From assembly GCA_022984795.1 (NCBI GenBank), contig JALIHJ010000006.1, positions 275,177-339,176 on the forward strand: a DNA stretch of 64,000 bases, given 5' to 3'. Numbering within the stretch: the first letter of the stretch is position 1; each line of letters begins with the position of its first letter. The notes below the pieces were generated by a model. The model was not told where the DNA came from, did no database searches, and was given only the letters and a program-made list of their open reading frames with translations. The position numbers and the translations under genes were made by a program. Source of the stretch: Fabrea salina (Eukaryota; Ciliophora; Heterotrichea; Heterotrichida; Fabreidae). Positions 47,246 through 55,983 of this stretch are shown piece by piece.

Positions 47246-48145
47246 ATGGAAGGTGCTGTGAAGACCCACTTCAAAGTGAACGTCGGCGAAGAAATCAAGG
47301 ATGCAGGAGTCAAGGCATCTGTGCACATTGCAGTAGGACCTGATGCACAAACTTTAAAAACCCAGGTGCCTGGAACTGAATTTCAGGATCTCCATGCATA
47401 CGAAGTGATTGACTGCGGAAATGGCGATAATGCCAATGCCTTGAAAGAAGCAGTCTCTAAGTTCTGGGAGAAAGTTAAGAACGGAGAAGGAGAAGTAGCA
47501 GCTCAATTACAACGAGTTATAAAGCCCGAAGAAGACGAACCTGCTTTAGTTGAAGTCGAATTCAAGGTCCATGAGAACTTCCTAGTTATCGACGTCACTG
47601 CCAACGAAGAGAAGTTAGAAATGGCCGGAGCTATGATTGAAATGGCCAAAGAGCAGGCAGGCAGCATCATGGAAAACAACCAAGGAATTCACCTGCAGTT
47701 CTCTATCGGAAAGGGAATCAGCTCTATTCTGCACAGCCAAAACATGGTTGTGGAACTTTTCCACGCTTTGTGTGTTCAACTAGACGTCAACTTATTCCGT
47801 GGAATTTCAAACCAGGTCGAAGAAATCGCTGAAAACATGGGGGCTCCTTCCCAAGCCGTCAACATGGCTCGTCTCTTTGGAGCTTACGAGTCAGCTAACT
47901 TAGAGTTCAAGTTCAGAGGAGCTAATGAACTTCCCCAAAAAATCCAAGAACAAGCCTCCAAAGTGTCCAGCAGCTTCGACCCCAAAGAAATTAGAGACCA
48001 ACTTCCAGCTGAGATCAAAGAACTTGTAGACGCCTTCTGTGCACATGCACGTGGCGAACTCAAGATCATTGGAGGTGTGGACAAATTAGCAGTTGAAATC
48101 TCTCTACATGCCCCTGGAGCAAGCGAGTTCTTCCAATATAACTAA
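47246..48145 (+). CDS. Unknown acidic protein, 299 aa
   Basis: MEGAVKTHFKVNVGEEIKDAG, an evenly mixed alpha/beta protein without low-complexity stretches, transmembrane segments or recognised motifs. It has an acidic net composition and several conserved-looking hydrophobic strands (LVEVEFKVHENFLVIDVTAN, ELKIIGGVDKLAVEISLHA). It follows the largest gap in this part of the core (about 170 bp), unusually spacious for this genome and perhaps a strong promoter. Its TAA shares an A with the SDR start (TAATG, 48143-48147). Confidence 0.75.
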   Translation: MEGAVKTHFKVNVGEEIKDAGVKASVHIAVGPDAQTLKTQVPGTEFQDLHAYEVIDCGNGDNANALKEAVSKFWEKVKNGEGEVAAQLQRVIKPEEDEPALVEVEFKVHENFLVIDVTANEEKLEMAGAMIEMAKEQAGSIMENNQGIHLQFSIGKGISSILHSQNMVVELFHALCVQLDVNLFRGISNQVEEIAENMGAPSQAVNMARLFGAYESANLEFKFRGANELPQKIQEQASKVSSSFDPKEIRDQLPAEIKELVDAFCAHARGELKIIGGVDKLAVEISLHAPGASEFFQYN

Positions 48146-49023
48146 TGCGTAGAGGAATATGGATGTTAGGAATTGCCACCCTAGGTGTGGGGGTCTGGAG
48201 GCCTACTTACCTTCTTTACAGAGACTTCTTCCAAGGGCTTCCTGATCTGTCTTCTAAGTATGGATCTGGTTCTTATGCCTTGATAACTGGTGCTTCGGAT
48301 GGCATAGGCAAAGCTTTTGCTGACCAGCTTGCTTCACAGGGATTCAACTTGGTGCTCATAGGGCGCAACGAAAAGAAACTAGAGTACATCTCGCAAAAGA
48401 TCAAAGCAGAGTTTGGCGTAGACGTGGACATAATAGTTCAAGACTTGCAAGATGCTGCTGACCCAGCTACTTACCAAAACATTTACCAAAGGATTGAAAA
48501 CTATGACCTTTCTATACTCGTGAACAACGTGGGAGCTTACACCAAAAAGGACATAACTGAGCTCAACCACCAAGAAATAAACCACATGGTTTTTCTCAAC
48601 ACCCTCAGCATGGTGCATCTTTCAAATGAACTTTTCGAAAAGCTGAGCACAAGGCACACCAAAAGTGCCATAATAAACGTGTCATCTATAGTAGGTAGGT
48701 ACGCTTTCGGAGGAGCAAGTGTGTACTCGGCAACTAAGGCCTTTAACTACAACTTTTCGCAAAGCTTAGCACAAGAACTCAAAGGAAAAATAGACGTAAT
48801 GACCCTTTGTCCTGGAAAAACTTTAACTCAAATGCACCCTGGAGCCAAGAAGACCTGGTCTTGTGTGTCCGCAGACGACTGCGTTAACTCGGCTTTGAAG
48901 GATCTAGGCCGGAGGACTTTATCTTACGGAGCTTCTTCTCACGAAATCTTAGGCTGGCTGATGGGAATAGTTCCTGAGTCCCTAAGACTTTCTGTTCTTT
49001 ACACCTTCTACAGAAAGCCCTAA
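48145..49023 (+). CDS. Short-chain dehydrogenase (HSD17B12/3-ketoacyl-CoA reductase type), 292 aa
   Basis: The NAD(P)-binding motif TGASDGIGKAF is at about residues 49-59, NNVG near 128, a catalytic Ser in NVSSIVG, and YxxxK in VYSATKAFN. PGKTLTQMHPG resembles the family's PxxVxTxM loop. The N-terminus has a membrane helix and a leader as in HSD17B12, which reduces 3-ketoacyl-CoA in very-long-chain fatty acid elongation at the ER. The substrate is inferred from similarity to that branch. The ATG overlaps the previous stop. Confidence 0.88.
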   Translation: MRRGIWMLGIATLGVGVWRPTYLLYRDFFQGLPDLSSKYGSGSYALITGASDGIGKAFADQLASQGFNLVLIGRNEKKLEYISQKIKAEFGVDVDIIVQDLQDAADPATYQNIYQRIENYDLSILVNNVGAYTKKDITELNHQEINHMVFLNTLSMVHLSNELFEKLSTRHTKSAIINVSSIVGRYAFGGASVYSATKAFNYNFSQSLAQELKGKIDVMTLCPGKTLTQMHPGAKKTWSCVSADDCVNSALKDLGRRTLSYGASSHEILGWLMGIVPESLRLSVLYTFYRKP

Positions 49024-49033
49024 CTTAATAAAT

Positions 49034-49729
49034 ATGAAAAGGCGCGCAAGTACACAACTAACTCCTAAGTCACAAGATCCTTCATACGAAGAACCTTTGT
49101 TTCCGCGTGCAGAAAAACCCAACACACTAAGAACAAGTTATAAGCCTATCAAACCCCTCAACTGGAACTTAGTTGACAACAAAACTCCTCCTTGGAAAAA
49201 ACCCCTTCCTCAAAAAACTGCTCCTCCTACTTCAGAGAACTTTAGTGAGATGCTGTCTTTTCTGCAAAGCAAGTCTGTCCAGAACCAAACAGACGAGTTC
49301 CTACACAACTCAAACAAACCCGAAGCCAACACTCCTAGAAAAATACTTCCCGTTCCTACACCTCAAAGGTCTCTTTACACTCAAGTCTTTAACTCCGAAG
49401 CAAAGTTAGTGGCTCCTCGCAAAATCAACCAGTCGAACTTGTTGCTCATGAGTTCAAAGGACTTTAGAGTGAATTTATTGGTTTTAAGGGATTGCATTGG
49501 CAAAATCAGGTTCTCAGGAGCAATAAACAAAACTACAAAAACTTCAGAACTCCAAGAAGGCTGCAAAAAGCACCACGAAACTAACGTCCACTTGCAAGTT
49601 AAAGTGTTTGACCTGAACCAAAGTAAACCCCAAGAAGCAGTTTTTTGCTTGAAAAAAGAAAACTCAACTAAACTAATTCAAAAAATAAATGATATTTCCC
49701 AGACAGTCAAACCACCAGTAAATCCCTAA
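49034..49729 (+). CDS. Unknown Pro/Lys-rich protein, 231 aa
   Basis: MKRRASTQLTPKSQDPSYEEPLF; an N-terminal half rich in Pro, Lys and Asn, then a folded-looking stretch (LLLMSSKDFRVNLLVLRDCIGKIRFSG). No domain is recognised. Its TAA (49727-49729) overlaps the stop of the spliced convergent gene by two bases. Confidence 0.65.
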   Translation: MKRRASTQLTPKSQDPSYEEPLFPRAEKPNTLRTSYKPIKPLNWNLVDNKTPPWKKPLPQKTAPPTSENFSEMLSFLQSKSVQNQTDEFLHNSNKPEANTPRKILPVPTPQRSLYTQVFNSEAKLVAPRKINQSNLLLMSSKDFRVNLLVLRDCIGKIRFSGAINKTTKTSELQEGCKKHHETNVHLQVKVFDLNQSKPQEAVFCLKKENSTKLIQKINDISQTVKPPVNP

Positions 49730-50089
49730 TCTTTCTATTAAGTTACGAGTTTTTGCGATTTCAGTTCTTATCTTGAGCACAAACTTGAATTTATGAGATT
49801 TGACACACTCGTTAAAACCCTTAACTTCATTTCCTTTTAAGTACTCCATGCAGTAGTTCTTGCCCTTTTCCTCAATTTCTTGAGGTTTAGTTTCACTCAA
49901 AACTTGGTTTATTGACTCAAGTCTGTGGTTGCAAAAACTCTGGAGCTGACTAGGACAGACTGTTAGTTTGTTTTTCAGAGACTGCAACTCTGAGTAGTAC
50001 TCAAAAACCTTGGAGTCTCCATGGAACTGCTTGACAGTGTTTCCAGTCTTAAGGTTCCTGTATTGTCTGAAGAACTCTTGTTTGTCCAT
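49726..50089 (-). CDS. Unknown helical protein, about 115 aa (probably spliced)
   Basis: MDKQEFFRQYRNLKTGNTVKQF, with helical Cys-containing repeats. Read straight through it would extend to 49673 and overlap the + gene by 57 bp. If the 16-nt intron 49731-49746 is removed, the protein ends EIAKTH and stops at TAG (49728-49726), exactly at the neighbour's stop. That non-overlapping fit is why I prefer the spliced model. Family unknown. Confidence 0.65.
49731..49746 (-). other. Probable 16-nt intron
   Basis: Coding strand gtaacttaatagaaag: GTAA start, AG end, and an A six bases from the 3' end as in the 15-nt introns. Support is indirect: splicing makes the two convergent genes meet at their stops. 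Confidence 0.65.
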
Positions 50090-50111
50090 TAATTACAAGA
50101 TTGAATATTTA

Positions 50112-51362
50112 TTACTTACTTGTGGTCTTGAGTGAGGCCATGATTCCTACAAATGAAAGCAAAGCACTCCAAACAAGACAACCCAGTCTTTTGTAGTAAC
50201 TTTTCTCAACTTTCCAGTGCATCAGGGCAGGAAAAAGTATTGAAGTAGGAATAGAAAACAACCCACCAAGTAACTTGAAGTAACTAATTGAGTTTGGAAA
50301 CACTATGCAAACGCAAAAAATGCTAACCTGGATCCCAAATGTTACCCAGTAAAACCTGCAGCGCGAATAACTAAAATTAACTCCGCATATCATTTGCTCA
50401 ATGCTAAGTCTCAAAGGAACGACACAAAGAATAAGCACCTGTGAAAGTGAAACTATCACTAAAACTTTGCTAATCACTATACTCAAGTGGTTCACTGGGT
50501 GCAAAGATCCCCGGAGAGTTACTTGCTCAGGAACGTTCCCCATGTAGGACAAATACCCCAACATTCCTATTAAGGAATACAGCAGTGCCGCAAAAAGTAT
50601 ACTCCGGTCTATGACTTTGGACATTCTTTTGTAACTTCTTTGTGTGAGTTCAGCGTACACAACTGGAACTGCTGCACTGAATCCAAAAGAAAAAAGCATT
50701 ATGCTGAAAACTGTAGCAACTTGGTCATCCAAGTTCACCAGTTTCAGTTCTGAGTAGTTGAAGTTTTCTGAGATGTAAAAAGGAGCCTCTGTAATTATCA
50801 TCGCCAGAATGTAAACCACACAGGTAATACAAATAGCGTTGCTGTAGCGGAACCTAGACAACTGTTCACACAGGGATAAAGGAGCTAGCACTGCCACCAC
50901 CAGAAAGGCGTTAACTGCAATGCGCACTACTTGACTTTCCTGAACCACTAAGTTGAATTCACTCAAGAGGCCTAGAGTGTTTTCAACAACAACTGCTTCG
51001 TAAGCACACATAACTCCAAACAGAAGCAGTATGATGCTTAACTCCACCAACCTCCTCATCCAGCTTCCGTAAAAGAACTCCATTGCTCCTACGTAAGTGT
51101 ACTCTAGCGAGCAGTCAAAAGCCTTCACCATCACGCTGTAGTAAAACTTAAAAGTAAAAGCCCCTAGGAGTATCAGAAGCAGCCCTAAACAAATTCCGGT
51201 GTGGCTGAAAGAGTAAGGCATCAAGAGGGAAGGTCCCACCGTTATGGTGCAGACTGTAAAGATAGAGCCTCTAACGGAACCTGGACTCAAAGCTGAAAAT
51301 GTTCTATCTACCCAGCACCTCTCTTCCTTAGGGTTCAAAGGAACATCCAGCCCTGGTTCCAT
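50112..51362 (-). CDS. Amino-acid transporter, AAAP/SLC38 type, 416 aa
   Basis: About 11 membrane helices. The N-terminal PGSVRGSIFTVCTITVGPSLLMPYSFSHTG, with helix 1 broken by a Gly-rich segment, is the hallmark of the AAAP family. Later helices show the family's VYAELTQRSYKRM motif between helices 6 and 7. Substrate (which amino acids) cannot be read. The ATG is at 51362; 81 bp separate it from the divergent MMAB start. Confidence 0.88.
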   Translation of the reverse strand: MEPGLDVPLNPKEERCWVDRTFSALSPGSVRGSIFTVCTITVGPSLLMPYSFSHTGICLGLLLILLGAFTFKFYYSVMVKAFDCSLEYTYVGAMEFFYGSWMRRLVELSIILLLFGVMCAYEAVVVENTLGLLSEFNLVVQESQVVRIAVNAFLVVAVLAPLSLCEQLSRFRYSNAICITCVVYILAMIITEAPFYISENFNYSELKLVNLDDQVATVFSIMLFSFGFSAAVPVVYAELTQRSYKRMSKVIDRSILFAALLYSLIGMLGYLSYMGNVPEQVTLRGSLHPVNHLSIVISKVLVIVSLSQVLILCVVPLRLSIEQMICGVNFSYSRCRFYWVTFGIQVSIFCVCIVFPNSISYFKLLGGLFSIPTSILFPALMHWKVEKSYYKRLGCLVWSALLSFVGIMASLKTTSK

Positions 51363-51443
51363 TATTTAAATTACTGTTTGAATTTTATGCCGAAGCTCCG
51401 ATATTATTGACATTGTTAATTTCCCTAAAATCATTAGAATAAA

Positions 51444-52061
51444 ATGTTGGGTCGTGGTATACAAATAATGGCCAGGCACATGAAAATATATACAAAAACC
51501 GGAGACGCAGGGTCAAGTATGCTGTTCAGTGGCGAAAGGAGACTTAAAAGCAACCAGGTGTTTGAGGCTTTGGGGAACACTGATGAACTGAATGCTCATC
51601 TAGGACATGTAAAGTTCACTTAGGTACACTCGTCACTCCAAGAGCACAACGACATAAAAGAAAAACTAGAGTCAATTCAAAGCCGACTTATAGATGTTGG
51701 GAGCTGCATTGCCACACCTTTAAAATCTTCCACTGAAGCCCGGAGAAACAGGGCAGCTTTTGATAGTTCCAACACAAAAGTGCTGGAAGACTGGATAGAC
51801 GAAATGGAAACTGAACTGCCTCCCCTGAGAAACTTTATCTTGCCTTCAGGAGGAGAGCCCAGTTCGAGACTGCACATAGCAAGGTCAGTCTGCAGAAGGT
51901 TGGAACGCAGTTTGGTAGTTCTGCTCGAAACTGAAGAACTCGAAGCAGGGACTTACTCTTACGTCAACCGACTCAGCGACTTCCTTTTCGTACTTGCAAG
52001 GCTAGTGGCAAAGAGGACAGGCAACTCAGAAGTCGTTTACCAAAAACCTAAACAAAAGTAA
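51444..52061 (+). CDS. MMAB: ATP:cob(I)alamin adenosyltransferase (MMAB/PduO type), 200 aa (spliced)
   Basis: Makes adenosylcobalamin from vitamin B12, normally in mitochondria for methylmalonyl-CoA mutase. [25 protein letters not shown] is the ATP-binding N-terminal motif. After removal of the 15-nt intron 51609-51623, [19 protein letters not shown] runs into the conserved [25 protein letters not shown] and [14 protein letters not shown]. It starts at 51444 with a short leader ([13 protein letters not shown]). Its stop abuts the stop of the convergent NDE1-like gene exactly (52061/52062). Confidence 0.95.
51609..51623 (+). other. 15-nt intron in MMAB
   Basis: The sequence gtaaagttcacttag has GTAA, A at position 10 and TAG. 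It lies in phase 0 and ends with an in-frame TAG. Confidence 0.95.
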
Positions 52062-52766
52062 TCATTTCAGCTTATTTGTCTTTTTATACTCAGTAATGTT
52101 TGAGCTAATGGTAAGTATTAGGGAGTCAATCATCTCAAGTGCATCGGTTCCGTCCACGTCAAACTGGAACTTGAACTCGTTCTTTGTGTCAGGAGGAGGT
52201 TGTTCCATTTCAGATGAGTTGTTGTGGGACTTCTTGATCAGTTCTAGTTCTTGCTGCAACTCATTGATGTGGTCTTTCATCCTTTGAGAGTTTTCTTGAC
52301 TAGCATTTTTAACGTAGTCAAGTTCGCTTCCGGTTATTGCTAGGTCTTCTAAAGTTTTGTGGTAAAAGCTCCTCAGGTCTTGGTTCTCGGCGTCTTTTTC
52401 TCTGAGTCGGAGTTTCAAGGCTTCGTTTTCTGTCTCGAGTTCCTTGATTTGTAGGTTCAGAGAATTTAGTTGGTCTTCTCCTACTAAGGAGGATTTTTTC
52501 CTTTCGATTTCAAGCTCTTTAGACAACTTTAAATACTCAGAGTGCAGTTTATCGTAGCTTTCTTGCAAACTTTCGTTTTTTTGTTCCAAGTCGTGGTTTT
52601 TCAACAGAGCTTTTTCTAAGTCCTGCTCCATCTCAGCCTCGAGGGTTTTGCTCATTTCTTCCTAAAAGTTACCTTGAAACTCTTCGAACTGCTGCTGGAG
52701 TTCCTTTAGTTCTTTGTTCGTGCTTTCGTACAACTTTTTATAGTCAACATCCGCACTTTTTGCCAT
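52062..52766 (-). CDS. NDE1: NudE/NDE1-like dynein regulator, 229 aa (spliced)
   Basis: NDE1 binds LIS1 and dynein. The first exon (52766, MAKSADVDYKKLYESTNKELKELQQQFEEFQ) joins at the 15-nt intron 52658-52672 to EMSKTLEAEMEQDLEKALLKNHDLEQ. This gives the diagnostic EFQExSxxLEAEMExxL block of the NUDE family, followed by a long coiled coil. Without the intron only the second exon (from an internal Met) would be predicted, losing the signature. It ends in TGA. The first codon directly follows the MARC TAA on the same strand. Confidence 0.88.
52658..52672 (-). other. 15-nt intron in NDE1-like gene
   Basis: Coding strand gtaacttttaggaag: GTAA, A at position 10, AG end, with an in-frame TAG. It separates the first 31 codons from the rest. 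Confidence 0.92.
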
Positions 52767-53687
52767 TTAATTAGAATTTCTAACTTCCCTTGATACTACG
52801 TTCACTTTGTCTTTGACATGGATTGACCCTTTGTTTTTCTTCACTGCCCACAGCCCAAAGTACGCCTTAACTCCTTTCCCGTGGACTTTCCTCAGTGTCT
52901 TAAGGGGTTCTTGCTGTTTGTCCATTTCAGCTGACGAAAAATTCACAGTTGTAGCTCTGCACCTATAGCACATTTCCACTCCCTGGAAAACCACTCCATT
53001 TATTTCAAAAACTTTCCAGTTGTCTTCGTCAAAGGGCTCACAGTTCTTCACAACTATGTTGGGTCGGAAATTCGAAATAGGGATTTCTTCAGGCTTGTTT
53101 TTGGGCAAGTACTTACACAGCTTTTCGTAAGACTCTTCACTCACCACCAACACTTGTGACTCGTCTGCAAACCCCAACTCAAAGTTCCCTTCGTCTTTGC
53201 TTTGCTCAATCTTTCGGTGCTTCTTGATCTTCACGAGGCTGTAAGATTTTTCAAAAACCATACTCAGCCATTTTGAGGCTTCAGGCCCAATATCTACTGC
53301 TCGGCCTGCCGCTTTTCCAAGTTCTACTTCAAATTCTTCGCCACCCATCTCGTCTAATGGCAACTTTAATTCCGGAAACTTCGGGTATGTTAAAACAAGG
53401 TACTTGTACTCGTTTTCAAAGCCAAACTCAAACTTAGGCTGCAGTTTGTATAACCTAGGTTCTTCTCTGAGTGAAATAACTTGTTTGTTCTCATCAACTA
53501 CAGCCCACTCTCGATCCCTCTTTAAGCCTAAGTCTGAAATCTCAGCTTCCAATAAATGAATCCCCGCGCAGGACTTTACGGGGTAGTAAATTATGTCTGA
53601 TACAACTTTCACTTTCTTTGTTTTACTGTTGAAAACTAATAGGCAAACTACTATAAACACAAAAGTCAATAGCATGTAAAAGTCCAT
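52767..53687 (-). CDS. MOSC-domain molybdenum enzyme (mARC-like), 306 aa
   Basis: mARC reduces N-hydroxylated compounds using a molybdenum cofactor at the mitochondrial outer membrane. It has an N-terminal hydrophobic anchor (about 5-22), the MOSC_N block (IIYYPVKSCAGIHLLEAEISDLGLKRDREWAVV), then MOSC with NFRPNIVV and GVEMCYRCRATTVN, the region carrying the Mo-coordinating Cys. Its TAA is followed immediately by the ATG of the NDE1-like gene on the same strand, with no spacer. Confidence 0.9.
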   Translation of the reverse strand: MDFYMLLTFVFIVVCLLVFNSKTKKVKVVSDIIYYPVKSCAGIHLLEAEISDLGLKRDREWAVVDENKQVISLREEPRLYKLQPKFEFGFENEYKYLVLTYPKFPELKLPLDEMGGEEFEVELGKAAGRAVDIGPEASKWLSMVFEKSYSLVKIKKHRKIEQSKDEGNFELGFADESQVLVVSEESYEKLCKYLPKNKPEEIPISNFRPNIVVKNCEPFDEDNWKVFEINGVVFQGVEMCYRCRATTVNFSSAEMDKQQEPLKTLRKVHGKGVKAYFGLWAVKKNKGSIHVKDKVNVVSREVRNSN

Positions 53688-53715
53688 ATTCTATTATCAT
53701 CCCTACTCATAATTT

Positions 53716-54555
53716 ATGAATATTGCTGTTTCAGGCTGCACTCATGGAAACCTAGACCTGCTTTACCAAGAAGTAACTAAACTCCAAGATTCCAAAAACA
53801 TAAAAGTGTCCTTGCTTTTGTGCACTGGAGACTTCCATGCTATACGTGATTTTGAAGACCTCGACTCTATGACTTGTCCTGCCAAGTTCAGAAAGCTAGG
53901 CGACTTCCACAAGTATTACACAGGCCAGGCAGTAGCTCCTGTGACAACTGTTTTCATCGGGGGAAACCATGAATCAGTTTCCCACATGCACGAGTTCCAA
54001 AACGGAGGGTGGGTAGCTCCAAACATCTACTACATGGGAAGAGCGGGCGTCATAAAGTTCGGCGACTTACGCATTGCTGGAGTTTCTGGAATTTACCACC
54101 AAAAAGACTACTTTAAAAATGTCCCCACTCACTGTACTCCAGCTGCTATTAAGACTTTGTACAGGTACCGTAAATCCGAAGTGGAGAATCTAATGCGGAT
54201 TTCCCCTCCAGATATAATGCTCTCACACGACTGGCCTCGGGGTATATACCACTACGGAGATGTAGAACAGCTAATTAGAAAAAAGCCTTTTTTCAAAGAA
54301 GAAATCTACGCAAACCAACTGGGTAGTCCCCCCACTGAAGAATTACTAGAAGTCCTAAAGCCGTAATTCTTACTCAGAAAGTACTGGTTTGCCTCCCATC
54401 TGCACGTTTACTTCCAAGCACAAAAAGAAAACACTCATTTTATAGCACTAGACAAAGCACTTGAACAAAGAAATTTTGTTGAAATAGTAACTATTGATGC
54501 AAGTGAAGGGGCCATTACTCCAGATGAAGAATGGCTAAGGATCATAGGTAATTAA
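53716..54555 (+). CDS. DBR1: RNA lariat debranching enzyme DBR1, 274 aa (spliced)
   Basis: Cleaves the 2'-5' branch of intron lariats. Metal-site residues are complete by family pattern: C8 and H10 (GCTHG), D39 (GDF), N84 and H85 (GGNHE), H171 (SHDWPR), and H223/H225 in SHLHV. The last pair lies after the 15-nt intron 54363-54377; unspliced mRNA would stop at P216. Compared with animal DBR1 it lacks the long C-terminal domain. GGWVAPNIYYMG and SHDWPRGIYHYGD are typical. The TAA (54553-54555) is followed directly by the next ATG. Confidence 0.95.
54363..54377 (+). other. 15-nt intron in DBR1
   Basis: The sequence gtaattcttactcag has GTAA, A at position 10 and CAG. Splicing joins LKP to KYWFASHLHVYF, restoring the conserved debranchase end. 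Confidence 0.95.
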
Positions 54556-55842
54556 ATGGAGCTCTTGCCCCTAAAATCAATAATGGAAAGTTCTTGTTCC
54601 CAAGACTGCAAGCTCATCTCCAAATGTGAGTGTGGAACTTTTTTGTGCGCCCATACAATGCCTAACCATGCTTTGCAAGGCCACACTACTTATCCTCTTC
54701 CCCAGCAAGTAAGTTTAAACGAAGTGCTCACTCAAATTTCTCAAAGCCAAAGAGAAACTACTGAATTGAGTGAGTGGATCGCCACTGAGGTCGAGAAAAT
54801 AGCTTCACACCAAACCAACCAACTTACTAGGCTCAGAAAGACTGTTATTGGTCTCTGTGAAACTGACCCTTGGGCTATGGAACAAGCAAAAGAAAAACTA
54901 GATGCTTTGGAATCTGGAAAAGAGAACCTAAAACAAATTAGCGAGTTCATAAAAAGGTTAACTGCTGACTTCAAACTCACTGTGGTGTCTGGAAGCCTAG
55001 ATGGCACTGTAAGAGTTTCTAAAGAGAACCACTCCCAAATGTTCGAAGGCCACAGTGATGCAGTTTACTCAGTAGTTGTTTCCAACTCTAAAGAATTCAT
55101 AGTCTCTGCCAGTGATGATAGAACCCTACGAGTCTGGAACTTAGTCACTGGCGAGCAAACTCAAGTTTTGGAAGGCCACTCCAACCTAGTGTTTTGTGTG
55201 GCTATTTCCAAAGACGATACCTTCCTAGTTTCTGGAAGCAAGGATAAAACCACCAGGGTCTGGAATTTGTCAACCGGAGAGCCAACCCAAGTGCTCAAAG
55301 GTCACTCTGGAAGTGTGTTTTCCGTAGCTATTTCAAGCACAGGTGAATTTCTGGTCTCAGGAGGGCTAGATAAAACTATCAGAGTCTGGAATATTGCTTC
55401 TGGAGAGCAGACTCAAGCACTTGAAGGACACTCTGGAAGTGTTAGGTCGGTGGTTGTCTCCAGCAGTGATGAGTCTTTGGTGTCTGCTAGCGAAGACAAG
55501 ACCATCAGGGTCTGGAATTTGTCAACCGGAGAGCAAATCCAAATCCTGGAAGGGCACACTGGTGGTGTTTGGTCAATTGCTATTTCCAGTAAAGGAGACT
55601 TCCTTGTGTCTGGAGGCGTGGATAACACTGCCAGGGTTTGGAATTTATCAAGCGGAAAGCAAACCCAAGTACTTGAAGGCCACTCCTACTATGTACTTTC
55701 AGTTGCCTTATCAAGTGACGACCTTTACTTAGCTACAGGTGGCGGGGATAGTTCGATTGTAGTTTGGAGTCTTGAAACCGGTAAGCAAGTCCAAGTATTT
55801 AAACTCCACACCCTCGGAGTCTTTTCAGTTAAGTTAGTGTAA
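54556..55842 (+). CDS. B-box-like zinc motif plus seven WD40 repeats, 428 aa
   Basis: Residues about 12-50 hold a B-box-like zinc pattern (CKLISKCECGTFLCAHTMPNHALQGH), about 55-135 a helical coil, and about 150-428 seven WD40 repeats with repeated VLEGHSGSVxSVAIS and TIRVWNLxTGE units. The neighbouring repeats are very similar to each other, suggesting recent internal duplication. Probably a scaffold or ubiquitin-linked adaptor; partner unknown. The ATG follows the DBR1 stop without spacer. Confidence 0.85.
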   Translation: MELLPLKSIMESSCSQDCKLISKCECGTFLCAHTMPNHALQGHTTYPLPQQVSLNEVLTQISQSQRETTELSEWIATEVEKIASHQTNQLTRLRKTVIGLCETDPWAMEQAKEKLDALESGKENLKQISEFIKRLTADFKLTVVSGSLDGTVRVSKENHSQMFEGHSDAVYSVVVSNSKEFIVSASDDRTLRVWNLVTGEQTQVLEGHSNLVFCVAISKDDTFLVSGSKDKTTRVWNLSTGEPTQVLKGHSGSVFSVAISSTGEFLVSGGLDKTIRVWNIASGEQTQALEGHSGSVRSVVVSSSDESLVSASEDKTIRVWNLSTGEQIQILEGHTGGVWSIAISSKGDFLVSGGVDNTARVWNLSSGKQTQVLEGHSYYVLSVALSSDDLYLATGGGDSSIVVWSLETGKQVQVFKLHTLGVFSVKLV

Positions 55843-55983
55843 ATGATTGCTAATTGACTTAGTTGTTCAAGTCTTAGGTTCAGAGAGGTATCTAGGCCAA
55901 TATTCAGGGTTTAAGTCTGACGTTATCGGCTTAATATTGAACGTTTTAGAAGCTTAGATGAATTAAACAAGCAATTGTCTAAT
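55843..55983. other. Non-coding gap after the WD40 gene
   Basis: AT-rich, with frequent stops in all frames. I see no RNA fold, gene remnant or promoter box I can name. It marks where gene spacing starts to widen toward the chromosome end. Confidence 0.6.

Noticed and set aside
49673-49730. Unspliced C-terminal extension of the minus gene
   Set aside because: Would overlap the + gene; the 16-nt intron gives a better fit.
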